Of a stretch of 64,000 bases of DNA, positions 21,201 to 30,598 are shown piece after piece. The number at the start of each line of letters is the position of its first letter. The stretch's first letter is position 1. A program made the position numbers and the translations under genes. The notes under the pieces are model-generated. The model worked only from the letters and a program-made list of their open reading frames with translations. It made no database searches and was not told the origin of the DNA. The stretch comes from Bacteroides sp. (GTDB lineage: Bacteria; Bacteroidota; Bacteroidia; Bacteroidales; Bacteroidaceae). The DNA lies in assembly GCF_030151085.1 (NCBI RefSeq), contig NZ_JASLER010000069.1:1-64000 (forward strand). Reading direction: 5' to 3'.

Positions 21201-22259
21201 GTATCTTTCAAAGTAAGTATATGAATGGGGATAATAGTTTATACCTCCAAAATAAGAACCCATCCAAATACCTCCTTCACGATCTTTGCACAATGAATAA
21301 ATTGCATTGTCTGACAAAGAATAAGGATCATACATAGATCCTCTCAAATGCGTATATTTATCTGTCCGAAGATTATAGATATAAATCCCCGATTCACATC
21401 CAATCCATAATTCATCATCAGAAGAAAGCATCAATTCGCGACACCATATTCGCTCACCAGTTTCATCTGTCAGCAATAAATCACGTACTTTTCCCGATCC
21501 TAAATTCACCTCTTTAATACCTCCACCAACCGAAGCAGTGTAAAGGCAATTATAAGTTCCCAGCACCACTTTCATAAGCGGATCTCCCTCGAACACTTTT
21601 TTACCGTCAGAAGAAATAAAAGGAGAAATAGTTTGAAGTCCGTCTTTTGAATAAAACAACCCATTTCCATAAATCCAGGTCGTACCGTTATTATCGAAAA
21701 CCACACAATTTACATTGGAGGTTAAAAAAGGAAAGTTCTTTAACGTATAATTCTTCAATTCTTTTGTCCGAAGATTATAATGGAATAGTCCCTGACGCTC
21801 TGCTGTAATCCAAACATCCCCATTTCCATCTCCCGTAATCATTGCAGCCGCATAGTCTATGGTAGTATTCTCATTGCTCAATTGCTTGAAAGCTTCAAAG
21901 CAATCCCTCTCCGGATAATATATATATAAGCCCACATCCGTACCAACCCAAATATTTCCCTCTATATCTTCATAAAGGGCGAGTATATAATTATTCCCGA
22001 TACTCTGCCTGTCAGCTCTATCATACTTGAACTTCCTAAACGAAGAACCATCATAGCGATTCAGACCATCTTTTGTTCCAAACCACATGAAACCGGTTCT
22101 ATCTTGTAATATATCATTTACGGTATTTTGGGACAAGCCGTCTCTTATGTTGAGATTCTTGAGGTAATAGTGTCCACCTATTGTTTGTGCATTGCAAACA
22201 ATAGTACATATCAAACATACAATAATAATTAGTATTTTCTTCATATTCGTATTTTCCAT
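18231..22259 (-). CDS. Hybrid two-component system regulator HTCS-A
   Basis: 1342 residues (a start at M6, position 22244, gives the neater signal peptide MKKILIIIVCLICTIVCNAQ and is equally possible). The order is Reg_prop propeller repeats (about 30-700), Y_Y_Y domain, one membrane helix (about 795-820), HisKA with H845 in AHEIRTP, HATPase, receiver with phospho-acceptor D1145 in VVSDVVMP, and AraC-type HTH at the C-terminus (helices SRSNFYRKIK and SPSYFSKCF). It is highly similar along its whole length to HTCS-B at 30599-34630, and those two recognition segments are identical. Its promoter carries the shared operator, which suggests autoregulation. A GH38-like gene follows in the same direction. 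Confidence 0.96.
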   Translation of the reverse strand: MENTNMKKILIIIVCLICTIVCNAQTIGGHYYLKNLNIRDGLSQNTVNDILQDRTGFMWFGTKDGLNRYDGSSFRKFKYDRADRQSIGNNYILALYEDIEGNIWVGTDVGLYIYYPERDCFEAFKQLSNENTTIDYAAAMITGDGNGDVWITAERQGLFHYNLRTKELKNYTLKNFPFLTSNVNCVVFDNNGTTWIYGNGLFYSKDGLQTISPFISSDGKKVFEGDPLMKVVLGTYNCLYTASVGGGIKEVNLGSGKVRDLLLTDETGERIWCRELMLSSDDELWIGCESGIYIYNLRTDKYTHLRGSMYDPYSLSDNAIYSLCKDREGGIWMGSYFGGINYYPHSYTYFERYYPKGVEDGLHGKRIREFCQDKQGKLWIGTEDGGLNRFDPVTKEFNFFTPSLGFTNVHGLCSIGNELWVGTFSKGLKVIDINTGTILRSYQYDGSPHSLNDNNVFAICKTAAGDIYVGTGCGLMHYNKQQDNFETIPELFGIFVYDVKEDKDGNLWLATYVNGVYRYDVGKKKWKNYTHDEKDEKSLSNNKVLSVFEDSRRNIWLTTQGRGLCLFHPETENFTRYDTSNGLPNDVVYQMVEDNDGVFWLTTNSGLARFNPTLGDVKVYTTANGLPSDQFNYRSSFKDKDGTIYFGSIEGFVAFNPKTFSENNYVPFAVITDFLLFNKEMRAGAQYSPLKKNITFSDKLLLRADQNSFSFRLAALGYQAPKMNKLMYKLDGFDEEWLTVGESPLVTYSNLHYGDYVFRVKASNSDGIWNKEETTLQIRILPPFYLSVLAYIIYVLLSIGFFVYLYLYLKHRNNRRQQRQMEKFEQEKEREIYNAKFDFFTNVAHEIRTPLTLIKGPLENIILKKNVDIETREDMNIMKQNTERLLNLANQLLDFRKTESQGFSLNFTRCNIKEVVKETYLRFTSLAKQKGLEFTLKVPADDFYAHVNKEAFIKILSNLQSNAMKYAESYVQVLLEFNQTVENGEFYIRTINDGILVPDTMKEEIFKPFVRFDGEGSGRVTTGTGIGLALSRSLAELHRGSLRMVEGEQANVFCLTLPTTQDNAIIMDSEFAGNIELPTESPTKGGEQMENNESRYTVLVVEDNPDMLLFVNRQLAHEYVVLTATNGEEALHLLDENFVNIVVSDVVMPVMDGFELCKTVKSKLDYSHIPIILLTAKTNIQSKVEGLELGADAYIEKPFSPEYLLAAISSLIKNREKMRQAFAKSPFVAANTMALTKADEEFIKKLNEIILSNLHNPEFSMEDIAEILNMSRSNFYRKIKGVLDLTPSEYLRIERLKRAAQLLRDGENRVNEICYMVGFNSPSYFSKCFLKQFGVLPKDFVE

Positions 22260-22278
22260 TGTTCCATAGTTCAGACCT

Positions 22279-22324
22279 CAAATATAGCCCAAATCATATA
22301 TGGACAATGGAAAATACGTCCCAA
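22279..22324 (-). promoter_or_regulatory. HTCS-A promoter with shared operator half-site
   Basis: TATATTTG (22279-22286) is the -7 box on the minus strand. TTG lies 18 bp upstream, and TTGGGACG (22317-22324) lies exactly 30 bp upstream of the -7 box. The position 21 bp further out is only a weak match. Unlike the two PUL promoters it keeps a -33 TTG, consistent with basal expression of a regulator gene. Confidence 0.7.
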
Positions 22325-22356
22325 TGAATGAAAGGATTGTCGCTTTAATCAATGCT

Positions 22357-23886
22357 TTACTTCTTCAAATACACAATGTATTCCCAAGAGCGAAGCAATG
22401 CATTTACATCCTGTTTCTCAACCACTATCTTTATGTTATGTTTTCCATTCGGCAACTGGTAATTCCAAAACAAATCCAAGCGACGATATCGGAAACTTGC
22501 AGGAAACTCAGCTTCTTCTACAAATTGATCATCAATATAAAGCTTGGCTTTTATAACGTCATCCGGTTTATTGAAATCTCTACGGACAGCTTCACCTCTG
22601 ATTACAAAACCATTACCCTCCATATCAAAAGATAAGGTATCGATATCTGCACGGTGCAAACCTGTCTTAGTTACCGGATACAATCCTTCGAAACATTGTT
22701 CCAAACGTACAACCGCAGGAGTTTGTACAGGCAAAACGATATGATCTTCTGCAACAGTACCTCCATTCTTCTGAATCATTAGACAGGCATGCTTGTAGCT
22801 AATATCATATAGATCATTCAAACATAATGAAGTATATTTGAAGTTCTTACCCTCAGCACCTTTCAAACCTTTCATCCAATATTCGGGGATATTACTGTAG
22901 CCCATCATTGTACCTAAAATACCGCCGGCGGAAGAGGGATTGCAATCAGAATCCTGACCTGCACGCGTAGATATTTCCATGGTCTTAGTGAAATCTCCAT
23001 TGCCATAGAGCAATCCAAGTACGATATAAGCCGCATTAATCTTTGCATCAATATTCAATGGGGCAAAAACTCCATCAGGGCATCCTATCTCTTCAGCATG
23101 ATGCTTCTGCAACTCAAACCAAGCCTGTTTCCAATCATCAGGATATTGCTTATGCCATTTTATCACATCGGCAATGCACTTATAGAATGTACTTTCCTGC
23201 GGTATTGTCTTTAAAGCTTCATTTACTATATAGTGAATATCCTTTGAAACAAATGCCAAACTATACATAGCTCCAACATATACGCCTCCATACCAGCCAT
23301 CGCCATAACACATGATATGACCTATCTTATCACTTATTTCGGATGCTGAATTCGGCATACCGGGATTCATCAAACCGGCGAAGTCGGCTTCTATCTGATA
23401 ATCGATATCATCCGCATGAGGATTGACCAGCCAATGACCGGGCTCCTTCACACCATGCAGAATATTGTAACGTGCAGCTTGGTTGGCATGCCACAGATTA
23501 TAATCGGCTGTTGCAAAAGCCAAGGCAAAGGAATCAACCGGAGCATCCATTCCTACTCTTTCAAGTACATCGACAAAGGTCAGATCCATGTAAATATCAT
23601 CATAGAGGTCAGGCCATGAATCCATTAACTCTTGCACATATCCCTCATGCCAGGGTATAGTCTGATAATCTTGTATAAATGTTCCTTGATGTCGAAACTC
23701 AGTGTAGCTACCGAAGCTGACTCCAATAGTCTGACCTGCCCATCCTCCCTTTATCTTATCCAGAAGTTGTTCGGACGATAAAGTTTGGGATATAGGTGGT
23801 GCTGTAGATGATTTGCAGGCAACGAATATCCCTCCTACAAATGCCAAGCCCAATAATGCCAATAAACTCTTTTTTACTCTATTCAT
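22357..23886 (-). CDS. ADP-ribosylglycohydrolase-like (DraG fold) lipoprotein
   Basis: 509 residues with lipobox C24 (FVAC). The core matches the ADP-ribosylation/crystallin J1 fold: GGWAGQTIGVSFG near the N-terminus, DDIYMDL with D96 and D97, and AGQDSDCNPSSAGGILG with D312 and D314. These aspartates correspond to the dinuclear metal site of DraG-type hydrolases and appear intact. About 110 extra C-terminal residues look beta-rich. As a lipoprotein it would act outside the cytoplasm, unlike classical DraG, so I infer it removes a ribofuranosyl group from an imported or surface substrate. It is the last gene of PUL2, 23 bp after susD. Confidence 0.85.
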   Translation of the reverse strand: MNRVKKSLLALLGLAFVGGIFVACKSSTAPPISQTLSSEQLLDKIKGGWAGQTIGVSFGSYTEFRHQGTFIQDYQTIPWHEGYVQELMDSWPDLYDDIYMDLTFVDVLERVGMDAPVDSFALAFATADYNLWHANQAARYNILHGVKEPGHWLVNPHADDIDYQIEADFAGLMNPGMPNSASEISDKIGHIMCYGDGWYGGVYVGAMYSLAFVSKDIHYIVNEALKTIPQESTFYKCIADVIKWHKQYPDDWKQAWFELQKHHAEEIGCPDGVFAPLNIDAKINAAYIVLGLLYGNGDFTKTMEISTRAGQDSDCNPSSAGGILGTMMGYSNIPEYWMKGLKGAEGKNFKYTSLCLNDLYDISYKHACLMIQKNGGTVAEDHIVLPVQTPAVVRLEQCFEGLYPVTKTGLHRADIDTLSFDMEGNGFVIRGEAVRRDFNKPDDVIKAKLYIDDQFVEEAEFPASFRYRRLDLFWNYQLPNGKHNIKIVVEKQDVNALLRSWEYIVYLKK

Positions 23887-23909
23887 AATTCATCAATATT
23901 GTTATGTTA

Positions 23910-25478
23910 TTACTTATATCCGTCATTCTGAACCAACTTATTATTTGCCTGAAGTTCAGACAAGGGTATAGGGAATAAATTCAGATGAGTCTTTTTAGAG
24001 GATTCATGGAATGTCCATTCACCCTGTGTATAGTTATTGTCAAAGCGAATCAGTTGGCTTCTTCTCAAGCCTTCCAAAGCAAATTCCCTACCCCACTCCT
24101 GTAATAAGACTCCAAAACGTACAGGAGCAGCGTTCACATCAATCGTTTTAAGTAAATCGGCTCCCGTCAGCTTATAATCACCATCAAAAGCACGTTTACG
24201 CACATCATTTATCAACAGTGCAGCCTCATCGGCATTTCCATTAGTACGCAGAATACACTCGGCCCTCATAAAATATACTTCTGCATATCGCATGGCAACC
24301 CAATCATTGTCCAGCGCACGCGAAGTTCCCATTTTAATTTCATATTTACCACATCGGTAGCCTTCTGCTTCTCCACCATTTTCAAGGTTACTCACCTCTT
24401 TTGTATAAATCAAAGGTTTCCCTTCCCAACCTGGAACAAGACCGGTACAATATAATACAGAGCCATCACTACCATATTGTTGTCCCATTCTCCATGTCTT
24501 TTGCAGTCGTTTATCACCATCTGCATAATTATCAATAAAACTAGGAACTGCACATACACCATTATCCAGCCATGTTTGCAGATTAAAGGTCTTTACATTT
24601 GAGGGATGAAGTGTTTTTTGCAAAGCCATATAGATGGTACTCCCCGTTTTCACCTCATCGGCAGGATATGCAAATATAATTTCGGAAGAGTTTTCATTCT
24701 GAGTATAGAAAGGTGCGCTAAAATCGTTCTCCAATACATATTTCCCGGATGCCATGATTTCTGAACAAAGAGTATTACACTCCGCATACATATTCTTTCC
24801 AATCCAAGTTTCAGCATTCAGATAGAGACGAGCCAACAACATTTTGGCATTCCATTTATTAAATCTGCCATAATAAGTCTTTGTATCTTCACTCAACTTA
24901 TCAATATTGTTTTTAAGACTACTCTCTATAAAAGCATATACTTCCTCACGCTTACTTGTCTCCGGTAAGAATCCTTCAGGTACATCAAACCGGTCTACAA
25001 TAGGTATATTTCCAAAAGCTTCACACAAGATGTAGTACCAGTAAGCACGGGCTACCTCCAGTTCTGCAATCACTCCTTCTTTTCCTGCCACATCAAAGTT
25101 CAGGTTATTCAGCTGATAAATTACCCGGTTACAGTTACTAATGCCTCCGTAAGCCTGTCCCCAAAGATCAGAAAAGTGAGGATCTTCCGGTTTCCAGGTG
25201 TGTTTATGTAAACGGATGTAGATACCGCCATCAAACCAGGCAGCCCTGGGAGTAACAGCAACATCAGTAGATTCCTCAAAATCCCACCACTTACGCCACT
25301 CCAAAAGTCCCCGATAATCAGTATACACGGGGGTAATTGCAGCAACTATATCTTTTTCATCCTGATAGAAATTATCTTCTGTCAATCTATCATATATTTT
25401 CTCGTCGAGATTTGTACATGAACTAACCATAGCTCCCGTACAGAGAAGAGCAAACAAATATAAACTATATTTTTTCAT
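23910..25478 (-). CDS. susD: SusD-like lipoprotein (PUL2)
   Basis: 522 residues with lipobox SSC (C21) and RagB/SusD features: NLDEKIYDRLTEDNFYQDEKD, a helical mid-region (KMLLARLYLNAETWI) and a C-terminus ending LFPIPLSELQANNKLVQNDGY. It lies 11 bp after susC. It is expected to bind the PUL2 ligand at the cell surface, which by context is a ribose-containing compound. Confidence 0.95.
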   Translation of the reverse strand: MKKYSLYLFALLCTGAMVSSCTNLDEKIYDRLTEDNFYQDEKDIVAAITPVYTDYRGLLEWRKWWDFEESTDVAVTPRAAWFDGGIYIRLHKHTWKPEDPHFSDLWGQAYGGISNCNRVIYQLNNLNFDVAGKEGVIAELEVARAYWYYILCEAFGNIPIVDRFDVPEGFLPETSKREEVYAFIESSLKNNIDKLSEDTKTYYGRFNKWNAKMLLARLYLNAETWIGKNMYAECNTLCSEIMASGKYVLENDFSAPFYTQNENSSEIIFAYPADEVKTGSTIYMALQKTLHPSNVKTFNLQTWLDNGVCAVPSFIDNYADGDKRLQKTWRMGQQYGSDGSVLYCTGLVPGWEGKPLIYTKEVSNLENGGEAEGYRCGKYEIKMGTSRALDNDWVAMRYAEVYFMRAECILRTNGNADEAALLINDVRKRAFDGDYKLTGADLLKTIDVNAAPVRFGVLLQEWGREFALEGLRRSQLIRFDNNYTQGEWTFHESSKKTHLNLFPIPLSELQANNKLVQNDGYK

Positions 25479-25489
25479 AATCTTCCAAT

Positions 25490-28453
25490 TTAAAATTTAA
25501 CAATAGCACCAACTGTATACGAACGGACTGTCGGATATAACTCTCTACGCTCCACTCCCGGATCGAGTCCCTTTATACTAGCTTCGGGGTCCAAACCTTT
25601 ATATCCGGTAATGGTCAGTAAATTGTGTCCGGTTACATACAAACGTGCACTCTTCAGATACTTATTATCCAATTGAAGCGTATAGCCCAATGTCAGATTA
25701 TCCAGTTTCACATAATCTCCCTTTTCTACATAATAACTATTGTACATGTGCGAATCCCAAACATAGGACTTCCCACCGAAAGGTTTATTCAAAACAGATG
25801 CCGGCAAGTTCGCTTCGCTGATGCGTTTCATAGTTTCCCAATGCATTCTGTACTCATTCAATACTTCAAAGCCGAATGCTCCTCTCAAAGAAATTCCCAA
25901 GTCCAAATTCTTATATCGCAGTGTTGTGTTTAAGCCTGCATACATGCTTGGCAAACCATTTCCTATTACTTGCTTGTCTTCCTGCCCGGCTTCACTTGCC
26001 AACTTAGGTTTGCCATCGGCACCTTCCACCAACCATAATCCATCGTCTGTCAGCCCTACAGCTTTCCAACCATAGAAGTTTCCTATCGGTTCACCTTCCT
26101 TTACAATGTGTGTTGTCTGCTGAATCCCCGAGCTTGTCCATCCTGTATACCAATAGTCTCTCTTATACTTGTCATTGGAGAGAGACAAAAGTTTATTGGC
26201 ATTGTAAGAGAAGTTACCACCCAGGCTCCAACTAAAATCTTTCGTTCTTATTATCTCGCCATCCAAAGCTATTTCAATACCTCTGTTTCTTATTTTACCC
26301 ACATTCGCCCACATTGTACTGATAAAGTTAGGCGGTACAGGAACTTGATACTCAGACAACAAATCAGTAGTAGTACGCTGATACAAATCAATTGTACCAT
26401 TCAAACGTCTGCCCAACAAAGAGAAATCAATACCTAAGTTCCATTCCGATTTAGTCTCCCACTTCAAGTCAGGATTAGGATTGGAAGCCGGCACAACACC
26501 CTGTCCCCATCGTCCGTTCATCATACCTACGCCGGAGTAACTAAGTAGTACCAAAGATTGATAGGAGTTTGTCAGTTCTGTACCAGTTACACCAAAACCT
26601 ACTCTTAGCTTCAAATCATCAACAAACTTAATATCTTTCATGAAGCTTTCTTCACTGATTCTCCAACCGGCAGAGACAGCCGGAAACCATCCCCACTTAT
26701 GATTCTTTCCAAACTTGGAAGAACCTTCACGTCTGAGACTTCCCATCAACATGTACTTGTTGTCATAGTTGTAAGTAAGACGTCCAAATAAAGAGATCAG
26801 CTTATTACCGTTTTTATAACTACTCATGGTCGATTTGCCGTCCTTCGTTGACTGTGCCGTACCAATGTTCCACGGTCCGAATGCATCTGTAGGAAAGTCC
26901 ATGGCATACATCTGACTGCCTTGTCTTTCAAAATCCTGATAGCTATAGCCAACCAAAGCTGAGAATTCATGACTTCCGATTGCTTTAAAATAGTCGGCTG
27001 TCAACTCCAAAGTTCTATCCATACTTCCGGATGCCCACTTAGTAACTTCGGCATTCTTATTTTCAATGGTCGTAGTGAAATAATTAAAAGTATTCCATTT
27101 ATCTCTCATCGAATCATAGCGTTGCATAGCAACCATTGCGCTCAAGTTTAATCCTGCAATCGGTGAGAAAATCACCTTACCACTTGCCAGAAGTTGATTC
27201 CACTTTTCCTGATCTGTTTCCTCATTCAAAAGAGATACAGGATTATAGGGCTTATAAGAAGTGCCATATTCTTTGTAAGAACCATCTTCATTATAAACAG
27301 GGCGTGTAGGATTCATTAAACAAGCCTGTAGATAAGCATTGTACCAGGTGACATTCTGTGTGATTGTAGAATTGTTGATATTCAACTGTACCTTCAACTT
27401 ATCATCCATCATAGAATGGTTGATGCCGATCTTAAAGGTGAGTGCTTCTTTTCCGGTATTCAACATTATACCATCTTGTTTACGGTAAGTCATTGATGCA
27501 ATGTAATTTGTTTTTTCCGTACCACCACGCAAAGACACATTGTGAGTATGATTCACCGGATTACGTGTAATAGCGTCAATCCAGTCCACATTACTACCTT
27601 CATCACTAATCTTATCTTTAAACAAAGGGTCTTGTGCCAATTTCTTATAATCAGATGCTGTCAAGACGTCTGTTTGTTTCTGTATTGATTCAAAAGCTAC
27701 ATATCCGTGATATTCCAAAGTAGCCTTACCTTGTTTTGCCTTTTTAGTGGTAATAATAATAACTCCATTCGTACCTCTTGTACCATAAATAGCTGCTGCA
27801 GAACCATCTTTCAACACATCAATCGTTTCTACATCTTCAGGAGCAATCGAGTTCAGACTACCCCCGGGAATTCCATCAATCACAATGAGTGGGGCAGATG
27901 AAGCAGAGATTGTAGACACACCACGAATATTAATTTCCGTTCCAGTCGTAGGGTCACCCGAAGGGCTGGACATCTGCAAACCTGCAACCTTGCCTTGTAG
28001 CAATTGAGTCGCATCTTTCACTACACCTTGAATAAAGTCTTCGGATTTCACGTTAGTAATAGCACTTGTTATCTCTCCTTTCTTCATAGAACCATATCCG
28101 ATGACTACAACATCATTCAGCATATTAGAACTTTCGGCCAGTTTAACGTTTATGACCGTTCTGTCGCCAACCACTACCTCAACAGACTCATAACCAATAT
28201 AAGAAATTACCAACACATCCTTAGGTGAAGAAACCGTGATAGAGAATTTTCCTTCAATATCCGAAATTACTCCTAATGTTTGTCCTTTCACTAGAATATT
28301 AGCTCCAATAATAGGCAATCCCTCCGTATCTGTTACCAGACCATTCACAGTACTCTTGCCATTCGCCGCATTCACACATACAGATATTCCTATACATATC
28401 AATAGAAAGAAATATCTAAGCCATTTTGTATTCTCCAATTTCATACTTAGCAT
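25490..28453 (-). CDS. susC: SusC-like TonB-dependent transporter (PUL2)
   Basis: 987 residues (a start at M4 is possible). A signal peptide precedes a CarboxypepD_reg-like domain (VNGLVTDTEGLPIIGANILVKG), the box LNDVVVIGYGSMKKGE, a plug (LLQGKVAGLQM, IRGVSTISASSAPLIVIDG, AAAIYGTRGTNGVIII) and a barrel ending AIVKF. It is preceded by ribokinase and permease genes in one apparent operon. Confidence 0.97.
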   Translation of the reverse strand: MLSMKLENTKWLRYFFLLICIGISVCVNAANGKSTVNGLVTDTEGLPIIGANILVKGQTLGVISDIEGKFSITVSSPKDVLVISYIGYESVEVVVGDRTVINVKLAESSNMLNDVVVIGYGSMKKGEITSAITNVKSEDFIQGVVKDATQLLQGKVAGLQMSSPSGDPTTGTEINIRGVSTISASSAPLIVIDGIPGGSLNSIAPEDVETIDVLKDGSAAAIYGTRGTNGVIIITTKKAKQGKATLEYHGYVAFESIQKQTDVLTASDYKKLAQDPLFKDKISDEGSNVDWIDAITRNPVNHTHNVSLRGGTEKTNYIASMTYRKQDGIMLNTGKEALTFKIGINHSMMDDKLKVQLNINNSTITQNVTWYNAYLQACLMNPTRPVYNEDGSYKEYGTSYKPYNPVSLLNEETDQEKWNQLLASGKVIFSPIAGLNLSAMVAMQRYDSMRDKWNTFNYFTTTIENKNAEVTKWASGSMDRTLELTADYFKAIGSHEFSALVGYSYQDFERQGSQMYAMDFPTDAFGPWNIGTAQSTKDGKSTMSSYKNGNKLISLFGRLTYNYDNKYMLMGSLRREGSSKFGKNHKWGWFPAVSAGWRISEESFMKDIKFVDDLKLRVGFGVTGTELTNSYQSLVLLSYSGVGMMNGRWGQGVVPASNPNPDLKWETKSEWNLGIDFSLLGRRLNGTIDLYQRTTTDLLSEYQVPVPPNFISTMWANVGKIRNRGIEIALDGEIIRTKDFSWSLGGNFSYNANKLLSLSNDKYKRDYWYTGWTSSGIQQTTHIVKEGEPIGNFYGWKAVGLTDDGLWLVEGADGKPKLASEAGQEDKQVIGNGLPSMYAGLNTTLRYKNLDLGISLRGAFGFEVLNEYRMHWETMKRISEANLPASVLNKPFGGKSYVWDSHMYNSYYVEKGDYVKLDNLTLGYTLQLDNKYLKSARLYVTGHNLLTITGYKGLDPEASIKGLDPGVERRELYPTVRSYTVGAIVKF

Positions 28454-28508
28454 TTTGATTAAAGTTAAAAAGTCAATTTATTATCATATAACAGCTGTTT
28501 ATAATCTA

Positions 28509-29444
28509 CTATTTAGTGTCCAAGAAATCAAGAACTTCCACCTCAAGAGGTATGGACGATTGCGCACCAACCTTGGTAACGGATAATGCTGCCGCCGCTG
28601 TAGCGAAACGTATAGCCTCCATCAATTGTCCATCTTCTATCCATCGGGCAACAAAAGCCCCACAGAACGTATCGCCTGCTCCTGTTGTGTCCACAGCTTT
28701 CACTGCATAAGAAGGTATTTGTTCTTCGGTATCTCCTGATAGGACAACCGATCCTTTTTTTCCTAGTGTCAGAATTACGATCTGTCCTTCCCTCTTGCAT
28801 AAAGTTCGGGCAATAGATATTGGTTCGGAAGTAATCAATGATTGTCCTGTTATAAGCGAAGCCTCCGTTTCATTCAGGATGAGGACGTCTACTTTATCCA
28901 ACACCTCAGTAGAGATTTCTCTAGCAGGAGCAGGATTCAAGATAACCTTAGTTCCCACACTTTGAGCATAATCAATCAGTGTAATCACTGATTGATAAGG
29001 TATTTCCAACTGTAAAACCAATGCATCGGCTTCCTTTATTACAGGAAGTATTGCATCTATTTTATCCGCCTGCAGCAGATTATTAGCACCGGGTGCTACT
29101 GCAATACAGTTCTCACCATTTTCTGCAACAAAGATAAAAGCAACTCCTGTTGGCTGTCCGGGGCATTGCTGAATATAATCTACATGCATGCCACTACTTG
29201 CAAAGGAGGAAACAAGTGCATCGCTATAAGCATCATCTCCAAGGCAAGAAACAAATGTTACATTTCCCCCCGAACGAGTGGCAGCAAGTGCTTGATTAGC
29301 CCCTTTACCTCCAAAAGAGGTAGTATATCCCGCTTCTCCAATCGTTTCACCCGGTTGAGGCAAATGGGCTACACGAGCTATCAAATCAACATTTGTACTA
29401 CCAACTACTACTATTTTCTTTTTTCTGTTCATACTACTATCCAT
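28509..29444 (-). CDS. rbsK: Ribokinase (PfkB family)
   Basis: 311 residues, soluble. The PfkB signatures are intact: GGKGANQALAA near residue 45 and DTTGAGDTFCGAF with catalytic base D258. NPAPAREIS and NETEA motifs are typical of ribokinases. It would convert D-ribose to ribose 5-phosphate, though PfkB members can take other pentoses or deoxyribose. It lies 15 bp after the permease gene, so uptake and phosphorylation are likely coupled. A start at M5 is also possible. Confidence 0.93.
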   Translation of the reverse strand: MDSSMNRKKKIVVVGSTNVDLIARVAHLPQPGETIGEAGYTTSFGGKGANQALAATRSGGNVTFVSCLGDDAYSDALVSSFASSGMHVDYIQQCPGQPTGVAFIFVAENGENCIAVAPGANNLLQADKIDAILPVIKEADALVLQLEIPYQSVITLIDYAQSVGTKVILNPAPAREISTEVLDKVDVLILNETEASLITGQSLITSEPISIARTLCKREGQIVILTLGKKGSVVLSGDTEEQIPSYAVKAVDTTGAGDTFCGAFVARWIEDGQLMEAIRFATAAAALSVTKVGAQSSIPLEVEVLDFLDTK

Positions 29445-29459
29445 TTAAGTTTCTTATTC

Positions 29460-30464
29460 TCAAAGTCCTGCATAGATAATCAAACCAATTCCTGACAAAA
29501 ACAAGATAAACATACATGTCAGTAAAATCTTATTTATCTTAGGACCACCTACAAACTCTTTCCAAATGAACACTCCCCAAAAAGCAGCTACCATCGTGGC
29601 ACCCTGTCCCAATCCGTAAGAAATGGCAGCACCGGCCTTCTCCGCAGCCAATAAGCTAAAAAGATTGCCTATCCCCCATATAGCTCCACCCAGCAAGCCC
29701 ACAGCATGCAAACGGAAGCTACCTGCAAAATAGTCTTTATAAGACGTAGGAGCTCCCACAAAAGGACGTTTCATGGCAATAGAATTAAAAATGAAGTTAC
29801 TTATAAAGATACCTATTGAAAATACGACCATTGCCGTGTATGGTGTCATCTTTCCTGCTTCAGGATATTCAAAGTTTTGCAAATCCATAGAGCCCGCGAC
29901 AAAGCGGAAGAAGAAAGACATCAAAATTCCTGCGATAATAGCTATTGCAATCCCTTTAGCTTGTTGTTGTTTCTCACCTTTGCCTATGTTTTTATATGCC
30001 CAGGCATTAAAAACAATTGCAATGATAACCAATAGAACACCCATAAACAGATAAACCGGATTGCCTTGCGGAGTGGTGAAGTAGTTGATGAATACCCCCA
30101 GTACCAAAGCCAACCCCACTCCTAATGGAAAAGCAACAGACATGCCCGCAATAGAAACTGATGCTGAAAGAAGAATATTAGAAAGATTAAATATCACTCC
30201 TCCAACAAAGGCCGAAGCCAAATTAGAGGAATCAGCCTGCCATAAATCAGCAACAAAGCTTCGACCCAGTTCGCCGTTACTCCCCATAGTAAATGCAGCA
30301 ATAAGGGCTAAAAGCAAAACGCCAATTACATAATCCCAATAATATAACTCATACCGCCATACACGGCTACCGGCTAATTTCTGAGTGTTTCCCCAGGAGC
30401 CCCAACAAAGCATTGTAATGAAACAGAACAATACTGCCAATGAATAACTATCAATGATAAACAT
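29460..30464 (-). CDS. Inner-membrane sugar permease, GRP (glucose/ribose porter) family
   Basis: 334 residues with about ten hydrophobic helices and no signal peptide. The pattern CWGSWGNTQKLAG at the N-terminus, GVGLALVLGVFINYF, and the second-half repeat GGAIWGIGNLFSLLAAEKAGAAISYGLGQG resemble the RhaT/RbsU/GlcU drug-metabolite transporter branch. It is the first gene of the PUL2 operon and carries the doubled operator in its promoter. Together with ribokinase downstream, ribose is the most economical substrate guess. Confidence 0.88.
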   Translation of the reverse strand: MFIIDSYSLAVLFCFITMLCWGSWGNTQKLAGSRVWRYELYYWDYVIGVLLLALIAAFTMGSNGELGRSFVADLWQADSSNLASAFVGGVIFNLSNILLSASVSIAGMSVAFPLGVGLALVLGVFINYFTTPQGNPVYLFMGVLLVIIAIVFNAWAYKNIGKGEKQQQAKGIAIAIIAGILMSFFFRFVAGSMDLQNFEYPEAGKMTPYTAMVVFSIGIFISNFIFNSIAMKRPFVGAPTSYKDYFAGSFRLHAVGLLGGAIWGIGNLFSLLAAEKAGAAISYGLGQGATMVAAFWGVFIWKEFVGGPKINKILLTCMFILFLSGIGLIIYAGL

Positions 30465-30514
30465 AGTGTGATAGATTTAAAATGTTTCTAATTAAAGGTT
30501 CTAATTGTCATTGG

Positions 30515-30581
30515 CAAAAGTAGCGGATAGTCCATTTTAGGGCTAAAACAAACATCCCAATAAATGAAAGAAACGTCCCTA
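30515..30581 (-). promoter_or_regulatory. PUL2 promoter with two direct-repeat operator half-sites
   Basis: On the minus strand the -7 box TACTTTTG (30515-30522) is identical to that of PUL1. TTGGGATG (30553-30560) lies exactly 30 bp upstream, and TAGGGACG (30574-30581) lies 21 bp beyond it. No TTG is present at -33. The geometry is the same as at 15118-15184. Confidence 0.75.
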
Positions 30582-30598
30582 TCCTGCAAAAATCGTCT

